Part shown: piece by piece, positions 35,058-42,823 of the stretch
Numbering within the stretch: position 1 is the first letter of the stretch
Layout: the number at the start of each line of letters is the position of its first letter
DNA from: Clostridium_AM sp963780135
GTDB taxonomy: Bacteria; Bacillota; Clostridia; Clostridiales; Clostridiaceae
DNA: 64,000 nt
Assembly (NCBI GenBank): GCA_963780135.1
Contig: CAWAAR010000003.1
Location: forward strand, 3,162,001-3,226,000
Direction of reading: 5' to 3'
Made by a program: the position numbers and the translations under genes
Notes under the pieces: generated by a model
Databases searched by the model: none
Told to the model about the DNA's origin: nothing
Seen by the model: the letters and a program-made list of their open reading frames with translations, nothing else

Positions 35058-35158
35058 GTTGACGACATTGGTCCAGCAATTACAGGAGAAGATACCAAAA
35101 TCAATTAGACGATTGTAATAGAAATAATAACAAAAGAGGATATTAAAGGAGGATATTT
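35058..35158 (+). other. Gap between Moco remnants and chemoreceptor gene
   Basis: No gene. One frame reads VDDIGPAITGEDTKIN, perhaps another scrap of the MogA-like gene. AAAGGAGG at the end serves the chemoreceptor gene. Confidence 0.3.
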
Positions 35159-36466
35159 ATGGAGGAACTAACTAAGAAAAAGAAAGGTAAAACAATTAGC
35201 TTAACTGGTGTATTAGCAGCAGTATTTACAACTTCAATATTGGTAATAATACTACTAGCTGTAATAGAGGGAACAATTTTTGGTGTTATACTAAAGGCAA
35301 TTACTAATTCTGATAAATCGTTATCTCTCATCGTATTTTGTATAATATCTAATATACTTATAGAAATAGTTCTTTTGGTTATTTTTACAGTAGTTATGAA
35401 AAAAGCGGCTGATAATTTTGGAGATGTAGTTACTTCAATAAACTCTGGTGATTTGTCTGTTAGCATGAACTTAAAAGAAAATAAATTACTAAGTAGTATA
35501 CAGGGGCATTTAAACTCCATAACGGCAGAGATGCGAAAAATTATAGAAGGCACTTATAAACTAACAAAAGCTATTGTTAATGCTTCTTTTAATATGACAG
35601 ATAAAGTAGATCAAGCTATGAATTCAATAACAGAAATAGAAAAAACAATTGATCAAATTGCAATAGGTGCTTCAGAACAAGTATCTGAAACTCAAAAAAG
35701 TGTTGATAAGATAGGAAAACTATCGGATCATATAGTTTTAGTTAATAATAGTTATCGTGATATTATTCAAGAAACTGATAATGTAAATCAATTAAATAAG
35801 GAAGGTCTTTGCATTGTAGAAAAATTAAGAGAAAAATCTGATGATTATAATTTATCTTCTGAAGAAATATTTGCAGCTGTAGAAAATCTTACGGCAACTC
35901 TTGAAAGTGTTGGACTATTTGTAACGGCTATACAAAACATTGCGGATGAGACTAATCTTTTAGCATTAAATGCTGCTATTGAAGCTGCAAGAGCAGGTGA
36001 GGCTGGTAAGGGATTTGCAGTGGTAGCTGATGAGGTACGGAAGCTTGCGGAAGAAAGTAAAAATTCAACAGAAGAAATAAGTAGTATGATGAAGAATATT
36101 AAAAATGATTCTCAGAAAGCAATTAATGCAATGAGATCAATGCAAAATGTTTCAAAGGAACAGATTACAGCAGTTGACCAAACCGAAATTTCTTTTAAAA
36201 GAATTGCAGAGGCAATTGAATTAATTACATTAAAGATTAATGATACAAGTAATACAATAATGAAAATGGAGACATTAAAGAGTCAATCTGTAGCTAGTAT
36301 AGAACATACAGCTAATGTATCTAAACAAACAGCAGCTGCTAGTGAAGAATTGACTGCAAGGGTTGAAACGCAGTTGAAAATCTTTGAAGAAATGTCAACA
36401 TCAGCAGGAGAATTAAGTGATATAGCCAAAGATATGGATAATAGTTTAAAAAAATACAAAGTATAA
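35159..36466 (+). CDS. Methyl-accepting chemotaxis protein, no sensor domain
   Basis: A 435-residue chemoreceptor. Two membrane helices (about 17-45 and 60-85: VLAAVFTTSILVIILLAVIE and VFCIISNILIEIVLLVIFTV) are separated by only a short loop, so there is no extracellular ligand domain. A HAMP-like linker follows, then the coiled-coil signalling domain with the highly conserved tip IADETNLLALNAAIEAARAG and GKGFAVVADEVRKLAEES (about 260-300). It relays to CheW/CheA. It may sense membrane or redox state. ATG with AAAGGAGG 7 bases upstream. Single gene; not linked to che genes here. Confidence 0.9.
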   Translation: MEELTKKKKGKTISLTGVLAAVFTTSILVIILLAVIEGTIFGVILKAITNSDKSLSLIVFCIISNILIEIVLLVIFTVVMKKAADNFGDVVTSINSGDLSVSMNLKENKLLSSIQGHLNSITAEMRKIIEGTYKLTKAIVNASFNMTDKVDQAMNSITEIEKTIDQIAIGASEQVSETQKSVDKIGKLSDHIVLVNNSYRDIIQETDNVNQLNKEGLCIVEKLREKSDDYNLSSEEIFAAVENLTATLESVGLFVTAIQNIADETNLLALNAAIEAARAGEAGKGFAVVADEVRKLAEESKNSTEEISSMMKNIKNDSQKAINAMRSMQNVSKEQITAVDQTEISFKRIAEAIELITLKINDTSNTIMKMETLKSQSVASIEHTANVSKQTAAASEELTARVETQLKIFEEMSTSAGELSDIAKDMDNSLKKYKV

Positions 36467-36556
36467 GTATTAATTTTAGTATTACATAAAAACAAATATT
36501 TTTAATGATGAGTGTTCTGTTTTTAAAAAGTAGTAAAAGAAAATCTACTTGAACTA

Positions 36557-36602
36557 AAAAAGCCTGTGAAGATTTTATATATAGATTTTTGCAGGTTTTA
36601 TA
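36557..36602 (+). terminator. Probable terminator after the chemoreceptor gene
   Basis: AAAGCCTGTGAAGAT and ATTTTTGCAGGTTTT form a hairpin with some G-U pairs, followed by T-rich sequence. A further 130 bases with no gene lead to the MarR promoter. Confidence 0.45.
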
Positions 36603-36732
36603 AGCATTAAAGTAAATAGAAAAGAAAAAACATGATAGGTAATTTTAAGATATGGATTTAAGGAAACAGGAAATCGACTGCTCATACCATTTTTTTCATA
36701 AGCTAAAAAATTATTTTTAGTAAATTTAATAC

Positions 36733-36781
36733 TTGACTTTAAAACGAAAATCTAGTATCATTTGTATATGCAAGTGATACT
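36733..36781 (+). promoter_or_regulatory. Promoter and operator of the marR gene
   Basis: TTGACT (36733-36738) and TATCAT (36756-36761) are 17 bases apart. The -10 box lies inside the inverted repeat AGTATCA ... TGATACT (36754-36781, centre TTTGTATATGCAAG), so the MarR protein probably represses itself. The same core recurs at 37253. Confidence 0.65.
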
Positions 36782-36801
36782 ATTATACAAGGAGGGTGGT
36801 T

Positions 36802-37239
36802 ATGAAAAGTGATGAATCCGTTTTAGCTAAGTGTTTATTTTTTACATCGAATCGTCTTTCTAATATAATGAGAAAGGTTGCTGATGAAGCCTTTAGTAAT
36901 TTAGATATTGCATCATCTTATGTATATTTATTGGTAATAGTCAATCAATATAATGGAATTACTCAATCAGAACTTAGTCAAAAGCTAGATATTGCAGCAT
37001 CTACGTCTACAAGATTTGTTGATAAATTAATATCACAAGATATTCTGAAAAAGGAGTATGAGTGGAAAACTGCTCATATCTATCTTACAAATAAAGGGAA
37101 AGATATATGCGAGCAGATTGATGATTGTTTTAAAAACTTATATAAATGCTATACTGATATTTTAGGCGAAGATGTGAGTAATAATTTAGCTAAGGAAATG
37201 TGGGAAGCTAGTGAAGCTTTAGCGAAAAAGGGGTACTGA
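36802..37239 (+). CDS. MarR family regulator
   Basis: A 145-residue winged-helix dimer. The recognition region is GITQSELSQKLDIAASTSTR followed by FVDKLISQDILKKEYEWKTA (about 50-90), and HIYLTNKGKDICEQIDDCF forms the wing and dimer helix. Start is ATG at 36802, with GGAGG at 36790-36794; an in-frame GTG at 36796 overlaps. It is autoregulated through the operator above and probably controls the PPOX-fold genes that follow, because the same site lies in front of them. The ligand could be a phenolic or quinone compound. Confidence 0.85.
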   Translation: MKSDESVLAKCLFFTSNRLSNIMRKVADEAFSNLDIASSYVYLLVIVNQYNGITQSELSQKLDIAASTSTRFVDKLISQDILKKEYEWKTAHIYLTNKGKDICEQIDDCFKNLYKCYTDILGEDVSNNLAKEMWEASEALAKKGY

Positions 37240-37252
37240 TCTCTTTTTTTAC

Positions 37253-37278
37253 AATATCATTTGTATATGCAATTGATG
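37253..37278 (+). promoter_or_regulatory. Second MarR operator
   Basis: AATATCATTTGTATATGCAA followed by TTGATG repeats the core of the site at 36754 (ATCATTTGTATATGCAA). It stands 70-90 bases before the PPOX gene and just after the marR stop codon. Confidence 0.6.
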
Positions 37279-37344
37279 TGGATTATAATCTTAAAACTGT
37301 TAGTGTCTAAATTATAATAATATAAATAAAGGAGAAAAAATCAA

Positions 37345-37755
37345 ATGACAAAAGAAGATGTATTAGAATTATTACTAAATGGAGCAATGGGCTATTTCTC
37401 AACAGTTAACGCAAATGGATTTCCTGAAACAAGATTTTTCCAATTTCAATTTGAGGAAGATGGTAAATTTTATTTTGCCACTAATAATACAAAGGATGTA
37501 TTCAAAGAAGTAGTTAATAACCCTAAAGTAGGTTTTACAACAGCTGAAGCAACTGGTAAGCATATTATCAGAATTGTTGGTACAGCAACAATTGTAACTA
37601 AACCATCCGAAAAAGAAGAAGCTTATTCTAAAATGGATGAAGTAGTTTTGTCCTTATATAAAACTTGGAGTAATCCATTATTAGAAATTTTATATATCTC
37701 AGACTGTGAAATAAAATTTACAAAAGGGTTTGGGCTGCCTAAGGTAATTAAATAG
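37345..37755 (+). CDS. Pyridoxamine-phosphate-oxidase-fold flavoprotein 1
   Basis: A 136-residue split-barrel protein of the PPOX/FMN-binding family: MGYFSTVNANGFPETRFFQF at the start, then FYFATNNTKDVFKEVVNNPK and VGFTTAEATGKHIIRIVGTA. It would bind FMN or F420-like flavin and is annotated in many anaerobes as a flavin reductase or general stress protein. ATG follows AAAGGAG. It lies in a MarR-controlled unit with a second, diverged member at 37894. Substrate unknown. Confidence 0.8.
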   Translation: MTKEDVLELLLNGAMGYFSTVNANGFPETRFFQFQFEEDGKFYFATNNTKDVFKEVVNNPKVGFTTAEATGKHIIRIVGTATIVTKPSEKEEAYSKMDEVVLSLYKTWSNPLLEILYISDCEIKFTKGFGLPKVIK

Positions 37756-37893
37756 GTATATCTCACATTTTTGTAATTAATTCACATAATAATGTGTATT
37801 TATACGCATTATAACATCACATATAATTGTGTTGTAATCAAAGAATTACAACAATTATAAATAAACAAATAAATAATATTGGAGGAAAATTAA

Positions 37894-38292
37894 ATGATTA
37901 ATTTTGAAGAAATTTTAAACCAAAAAGTAAATGGTGTTTTTGCAACAATAGGTGAGAATGGACCACAGACTAGAATATTTCAATGCTTATGGGCAGAAAA
38001 TAATAAGGTGTTTTTTTGCACTGGAGGACAGAAGGATGTTTATAAACAATTAGTAAGTAATCCTAGCGTATCTTATTGTGTAGAAAATAAGTTTTCCCCA
38101 GTTCTATCTGTAAACGGAAAAGTTTCATTTGTAGAGGAATTGGAATATAAGGAACGTGCATTTGAAGTATTACCTATGTTAAAAAATCTTTACCAAGAGC
38201 CAACTAATCCAAATTTCAAAGTTTTCTATATTGATATAAAACAAGTGAAAACTTTTAGTTATGCTGAGGGGCCAAAAGAATACAAACTATAG
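37894..38292 (+). CDS. Pyridoxamine-phosphate-oxidase-fold flavoprotein 2
   Basis: A 132-residue split-barrel protein: VNGVFATIGENGPQTRIFQC, FFCTGGQKDVYKQLVSNPSV and SVNGKVSFVEELEYKERAFE. It is a diverged paralogue of the gene at 37345, with the same order of motifs. ATG with GGAGG 8 bases upstream. Likely an FMN-binding reductase active under the same electrophile or redox stress. No partner gene identified. Confidence 0.75.
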   Translation: MINFEEILNQKVNGVFATIGENGPQTRIFQCLWAENNKVFFCTGGQKDVYKQLVSNPSVSYCVENKFSPVLSVNGKVSFVEELEYKERAFEVLPMLKNLYQEPTNPNFKVFYIDIKQVKTFSYAEGPKEYKL

Positions 38293-38589
38293 AATATTAA
38301 TGTAAAAACCTATGCTAAATTTCTTGTTTTAGCAAAGGAAGGGCAGCTATATCTAGGCAGAAATTCTTTGACGCTTACCTTTAATCACAAAATGATGTGG
38401 CTTTTAAACATAAAATGGACAAAATTAGGCTGAAAAATGCCAAGTTTTGTCCTGATTATTAAAGGAAAATATAGATCATAGGAGGAATATGAAAACAATT
38501 ATTGACCGATCGTTCTCAAAATATGTTTATGTTCTTCTAGAATCCTGTTGCACAATAAGGAAAGTAGAACCACTATATAAATTATTAAT
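38293..38589. other. Gap with TetR-type operator
   Basis: No gene. GACCGATCGTTCTCA (from 38504) is the same operator as upstream of tetR at 25010. Around 38300-38460 several short repeats occur without a clear gene. Confidence 0.45.
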
Positions 38590-38652
38590 GTAAGAGCCTT
38601 AGATAGCAAAGAAAAATTGCATCATATAGTGGATTTCTACTTGGATCTGTAA
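38590..38652 (+). pseudogene. Relic of a second TetR gene
   Basis: The frame VRALDSKEKLHHIVDFYLDL and stop matches the last codons of the tetR gene at 25062 (LRTSASKEKMHRIADFFLDL). It is followed by the same AATAAATAATTTTTTTA and an AGAATGAATGTTCT operator (38676-38689). Everything upstream of the last 20 codons has been lost, leaving only the operator at 38504. Confidence 0.7.
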
Positions 38653-38689
38653 TAAATAATTTTTTTACATAAATTAGAATGAATGTTCT

Positions 38690-38928
38690 CAAAAGGCACC
38701 CTCATGTTTTTTGAAAATCTTGTTACATAATAAAGGATTTTGAACAGAATAAGTTTGAGATTGTGTCAGGCTAAACTAAGACGATGAAATTCATCATTCT
38801 AGTTGCACCTTAATTTATTTTAAAGCTAGTTAGCAAACTCATGGAAATGCTGACTCAGACAAAGAGTAATTCATGTCCATAATACTTAATAATGGAAATC
38901 AAAAAAATCATGAGAAGGAGAGAATTTA
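38690..38928 (+). promoter_or_regulatory. Leader of the old-yellow-enzyme gene
   Basis: No gene. AAATGCTGACTCAGACAAAG (about 38857) recurs in the leader of the first ferredoxin-nitroreductase gene (about 25926). GAAGGAGAG precedes the start codon. The region therefore descends from the same ancestral regulatory block as 25790-26030. Confidence 0.45.
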
Positions 38929-40116
38929 ATGAAAACAGTATTTGATCCGTTTAAATTGGCAGGTATAACATTTTCTAACAAAATTATTAGATCAGCAACT
39001 TTTGAAGGAGTGGGTGATGAAAATGGTAAGCCTACAGAGCAATTAATTAAAAAGTATGAAGCATTAGCTAAAGGAGGGGTTGGTGGAATTATTACTGGCT
39101 TTATTGGAGTGGGTCAGCAAGGAAAAGCTTCAGATAATATGGTTATGATTAATAAAGCTGAAAATGTTGAGATTTTAAAAAAGTTAATGAAGAGAATGCA
39201 TGAAATGGGAACCCCAATTATTGCACAACTTAATCATTGCGGCGGTCAGTCAAAAGAAGAAAGTGCTCATATGCCGATTGTTGCACCTTCTAAAATATCT
39301 GACTATAAAGCAAGAGAAATGACTAAAGCTGAGATTTTAGAAGTAATAGAAATGTTTGTTCAAGGAATAAAAAATGCAAAAGAAGCAGGTTTTGATGGTG
39401 TACAAATTCATTTGGCACATGGATACTTACTTTCAGAATTTGTATCGCCAAGAATGAACAGGAGAAAAGATGAGTGGGGAGGAAGTACAGAAAATAGATT
39501 TAGAATTGTTAAGATGATATTTGAAAAGGCTAGGAAAGAAGTTGGCAATTATCCAATGATTGTAAAATTAAATGGATATGAAACATTAAAAAATGGCATG
39601 ACAGTTGAAGAGTCTGTAAAAATTGCTAAACTATTAGAGCAGGTTGGATGTGATGGAATTGAAGTTTCAAATGGAACATTAAAAGCTGGGCTGGCAACAA
39701 TGCGCGGGCAGGTGCCATGGAAAATGATAGTAGCTCAAAATGAGAAGTTAAACAAAATGCCAGAATTCGTGAAAAACTTCGTTGGTGTAGTTGCAAAGAA
39801 AGCAGTACCACAACCTCAGCCAAAAAGCTTATATAATTTTGAAGCAGCCATGTCAATCAAGAAAGCTGTAAATATTCCAGTTATTCTAGTAGGAGGAATA
39901 ACGAAATTAGAAGAAATAGAAGATTTAATTGATAATTATAAATTTGATGCAATTTCCATGTCAAGACCACTTATAATCGAATCAGATTTGGTAAATAAAT
40001 TTAAAGCAGGAAAACAGACACAGTCAAAATGTATACAATGCAATTTCTGTATAGTTGCCGTGGAAAAGGAACCACTTAAATGCTATTACGGGAATGTTCC
40101 AGTAAGTAAATCTTAG
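38929..40116 (+). CDS. NADH:flavin oxidoreductase, old yellow enzyme family
   Basis: A 395-residue FMN enzyme with the TIM-barrel of the OYE family: DPFKLAGITFSNKIIRSATF at the start (FMN-binding), LNHCGGQSKEESAHMPIVAP, GFDGVQIHLAHGYLLSEFVS (H-x-x-H-x type active site around 165-185) and PVILVGGITKLEEIEDLID. A C-terminal tail has CIQCNFCIVAVEKEPLKC, resembling an Fe-S or structural Cys site. It reduces activated alkenes or nitro compounds with NAD(P)H. It follows the relic TetR with the same operator type. ATG with GAAGGAGAG upstream. Confidence 0.85.
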   Translation: MKTVFDPFKLAGITFSNKIIRSATFEGVGDENGKPTEQLIKKYEALAKGGVGGIITGFIGVGQQGKASDNMVMINKAENVEILKKLMKRMHEMGTPIIAQLNHCGGQSKEESAHMPIVAPSKISDYKAREMTKAEILEVIEMFVQGIKNAKEAGFDGVQIHLAHGYLLSEFVSPRMNRRKDEWGGSTENRFRIVKMIFEKARKEVGNYPMIVKLNGYETLKNGMTVEESVKIAKLLEQVGCDGIEVSNGTLKAGLATMRGQVPWKMIVAQNEKLNKMPEFVKNFVGVVAKKAVPQPQPKSLYNFEAAMSIKKAVNIPVILVGGITKLEEIEDLIDNYKFDAISMSRPLIIESDLVNKFKAGKQTQSKCIQCNFCIVAVEKEPLKCYYGNVPVSKS

Positions 40117-40349
40117 CATTTACTAGATAATTGATTTCTCATATTATCGATGCTTGTAATAATGAAAATATAAAGAACCATGAAATAGATTAACCTATTT
40201 AAAATGGACATGTCTTGTAAATTAAGAAAATTAAGGAGGTGATAATCAGATGTGATATCCCATATAAAAATGTTTGACATGTTTTAAAATAAAAATGGAA
40301 TATATTCGTACTATATGTGAGTACAAAAATTAATGAGGAGTGAATTAAA

Positions 40350-41162
40350 ATGAGTTTAATAACTGTAAATGAAGAAAAATGTATAAAATGTGGATTGTGT
40401 GTGGAGGAATGTCCAGCACTAGTACTAAAACTAGAACCTACTGGACCCAAAGAGATTGAAGCCAATGTTAATGGATGCTTAGAATGTGGACATTGTGTAG
40501 CCATATGTCCAAAGCAAGCTATAGATAATAAGAAATCACCATTAGCTATGCAAAGTGAGATAGGAGAAGTCAAAAAATTAAATGCTGAAGAAGCAAAGAA
40601 TTTTATTAGAGCTAGACGATCTGTTCGTTCTTATAAAAATACACCAGTTGAAAGAGAAAAGTTAATGGAGCTTGTTGATGTTGCTCACTTAGCACCAACT
40701 GCCAGTAATTCACAAGGTATATCTTACCTAATAATAGATGATAAAAAAACAATTGAATTAGCAGTTGAGGAATGTATTAAATGGTTTGAGAATGATGTAA
40801 CTTGGAGTAAGATGCTATCTGGTATGATTAAAGCCTACAGAGAAAATAAAGTTGAGATTATTTTAAGGGGTGCACCTAGTATAATTTTAACTTTAGCTGA
40901 TGATGATTTTTATAATGGTAGAGAAAACTCAATTATTTCATTATCTTATTTAGAATTATATGCTCCATCTCTTGGTCTTGGATCATGTTGGGCAGGAGTA
41001 TTTGAGATTTGTGCTCGTAGTGAGAATTCACCAATGTACAAGATCTTTAATATTCCAGAAAAAAAGAAAATAACAGGAGCTGTAATGGTAGGATATCCTA
41101 AGTATAGTTATAAAAGATTTACAGAGAGACAACCGTTATCTGCTTCATTTTACAAAGGCTAA
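40350..41162 (+). CDS. Ferredoxin-nitroreductase fusion, copy B
   Basis: A 270-residue near-duplicate of the gene at 26031. The 2[4Fe-4S] ferredoxin (CIKCGLCVEECP, CLECGHCVAICP) and nitroreductase (LELYAPSLGLGSCWAGVFEI) parts are the same; roughly ten residues differ, for example GPKEIEANVNG against GPKERETHVNG. The upstream sequence is also shared, including the GTACTATATGTGAGTAC palindrome (40308-40324) and the AGGAGTGAATTAAA leader. The downstream ends diverge directly after the stop codon. A recent duplication, about 14 kb from the first copy. Confidence 0.85.
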   Translation: MSLITVNEEKCIKCGLCVEECPALVLKLEPTGPKEIEANVNGCLECGHCVAICPKQAIDNKKSPLAMQSEIGEVKKLNAEEAKNFIRARRSVRSYKNTPVEREKLMELVDVAHLAPTASNSQGISYLIIDDKKTIELAVEECIKWFENDVTWSKMLSGMIKAYRENKVEIILRGAPSIILTLADDDFYNGRENSIISLSYLELYAPSLGLGSCWAGVFEICARSENSPMYKIFNIPEKKKITGAVMVGYPKYSYKRFTERQPLSASFYKG

Positions 41163-41344
41163 ATGATGAAATGTATTAAATTTGGAGGTATAACCAATTC
41201 TCAATTAAGTCAAAGAGAAAAGTTCTTGTAAGATATTATCCACAAAATTTAATAGGTTAGTGTAAAGTGTAATAATTTGATAAAATAAAAATTGAGATAA
41301 AAATGATAATATTCAAAGAAAAATTGGCATCGGGAGGAATAGAA

Positions 41345-41884
41345 ATGACAGAAATCCAAGAAATTGTTTCTAGAGAAAAAGAAAATCTAAATATCCATGA
41401 ATATTCTTTCATAAAGCCAAGTGCAGTAATTTTTTCTGATGAAGTAAGAATGTTCTGTGAGAAAAACGGTTGTGGTATGTATGGTACTTCATGGGCTTGC
41501 CCTCCCGCAATTGGGAGCATTGAAGAATGCAAAAAAATGTGTAGTAGTTTCGAAAACACTTTTATTTTTACTACAGTAACAAAACTAAAAAAAAAGTATG
41601 ATACGGCTGAATGGCTTAAAGCACGTAAGGTACATGAAGCAATTACTGATAAAGTAGCAAAAATTTTTAGATCTAAATTTAAAAAAACTCTCATTCTTTC
41701 TACTGAAGGATGCAACATCTGTAAAAAATGTACTTATCCTGAAAAGCCCTGCAGATTTCCTCATCGTATGTACCCTGCAACCGAAAGTTTTGGAATTATG
41801 GTTATTCAATTAGCTCCTCTATGCAATATTAAATACAACAATGGTTTAGACACCATAACATATTTTAGTATGGTATTTTTTTAA
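41345..41884 (+). CDS. DUF2284 Cys-rich metal-binding protein
   Basis: A 179-residue protein of the DUF2284 family (predicted metal-binding). Characteristic cysteines are in FCEKNGCGMYGTSWACPPAI (about 37-56), ECKKMC, and EGCNICKKCTYPEKPCRFP (about 120-140). It may carry an Fe-S cluster or bind metal. ATG 41345 has GGGAGG 9 bases upstream; an earlier in-frame ATG at 41303 lacks a ribosome-binding site. It follows the nitroreductase fusion in the same direction and closes the flavin-enzyme region. Activity not known. Confidence 0.8.
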   Translation: MTEIQEIVSREKENLNIHEYSFIKPSAVIFSDEVRMFCEKNGCGMYGTSWACPPAIGSIEECKKMCSSFENTFIFTTVTKLKKKYDTAEWLKARKVHEAITDKVAKIFRSKFKKTLILSTEGCNICKKCTYPEKPCRFPHRMYPATESFGIMVIQLAPLCNIKYNNGLDTITYFSMVFF

Positions 41885-41906
41885 ATGGGGCAAAAAGTTA
41901 ACCGTT

Positions 41907-41950
41907 AAACCCAGTAGTTAGTTAAAAGTGACTTTCTACTGGGTTTTATT
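41907..41950. terminator. Bidirectional terminator
   Basis: AAACCCAGTAG / CTACTGGGTTT (41907-41917 and 41936-41946) lies between the DUF2284 gene and the converging TetR gene. Confidence 0.8.
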
Positions 41951-41954
41951 GATG

Positions 41955-42527
41955 TTAGTTTACAATAATTGAATTAAGTCCATTAAGTGCAATATTATTA
42001 GCTGCCTTTGCTAAGTCTTCTAAAGAGAGGTTTGAATTCACATTAAACCATTCAATGTACATGGACATAATTCCAGAAGCTGCGAATTCAGCATATAAGC
42101 TGGACACTTCTTTACTAATACTAGATTTTTTATGAAATCTTTCTATAATAGTGTCTTTTAGTATTTTCTTTACCTTAATAAAAAAAAGATGATAAGAATT
42201 GGCACATATTAATTTTTGATAGAAATCAAAATCTTCATTAATCAGATCATTCAAACAGGTAAAAAAAGAATACTCATCAAATTTTGCTTGAAAAAAGTCA
42301 TATTTATCTAGAATGAGTAAAAATTTTTCAATAAATTCATTTTCTATTTTATCAAAAATATCTTCAATACTTGTGTAATGCATATAAAATGTCTTACGAT
42401 TTATGTTTGCCCTTTCAGCTAGTTCCTTTACAGTAATTTGTGAAATGTCTTTTTCTCCTATTAGATTGATTATAGCATCATGGATACTTTTTTGAGTTTT
42501 TCCAATTCTGCGATCCTCTTTTACCAT
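41955..42527 (-). CDS. TetR/AcrR family regulator of the RND efflux pair
   Basis: A 190-residue minus-strand regulator. The helix-turn-helix is in GKTQKSIHDAIINLIGEKDI and SQITVKELAERANINRKTFY followed by MHYTSIEDIF (about 9-60). The helical C-terminal part (LSLEDLAKAANNIALNGLN) would bind the ligand. It is divergent from the RND adaptor gene at 42824, with about 300 bases between, and probably represses it. ATG with AGGAGG 4-5 bases upstream on the minus strand. Confidence 0.85.
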   Translation of the reverse strand: MVKEDRRIGKTQKSIHDAIINLIGEKDISQITVKELAERANINRKTFYMHYTSIEDIFDKIENEFIEKFLLILDKYDFFQAKFDEYSFFTCLNDLINEDFDFYQKLICANSYHLFFIKVKKILKDTIIERFHKKSSISKEVSSLYAEFAASGIMSMYIEWFNVNSNLSLEDLAKAANNIALNGLNSIIVN

Positions 42528-42649
42528 AATATCCTCCTAAAGTAACACTTTTTTTAAATGTGAGTATTAAGTAACAGACATTTGATTTTTGACCATTGTT
42601 AATTGATTATATAGTTATTATAATACAACCATGGGGATTAATCAACACG

Positions 42650-42768
42650 TGTTACATTTTCGCGAGATAAAGGAGATTATAGTAAATGATTTATGTCCAA
42701 TCACAGGTGCACAGATAGGACAAGGTACAGCGGCGATTACGTATTTTGGAAACGAAGAATGGCTTTGA
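42650..42768 (+). pseudogene. C-terminal remnant of a DegV-like gene
   Basis: The frame FREIKEIIVNDLCPITGAQI followed by GQGTAAITYFGNEEWL and a stop resembles the end of DegV fatty-acid-binding proteins (x-x-P-x-x-G-A/T-H/Q-x-G-x-G-x-x). It has no start and lies in the intergenic region between the TetR and RND genes. Confidence 0.4.
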
Positions 42769-42823
42769 GCTCTTATCAAAGTTTTCTGATAATGATGATA
42801 TTTTATCTTAAGGAGTGATATTA

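Noticed and set aside
38489..38592. A 34-codon frame behind GGAGG before the TetR relic
   Set aside because: The spacing to its ATG is only 3 bases and the frame crosses the operator and decayed sequence.
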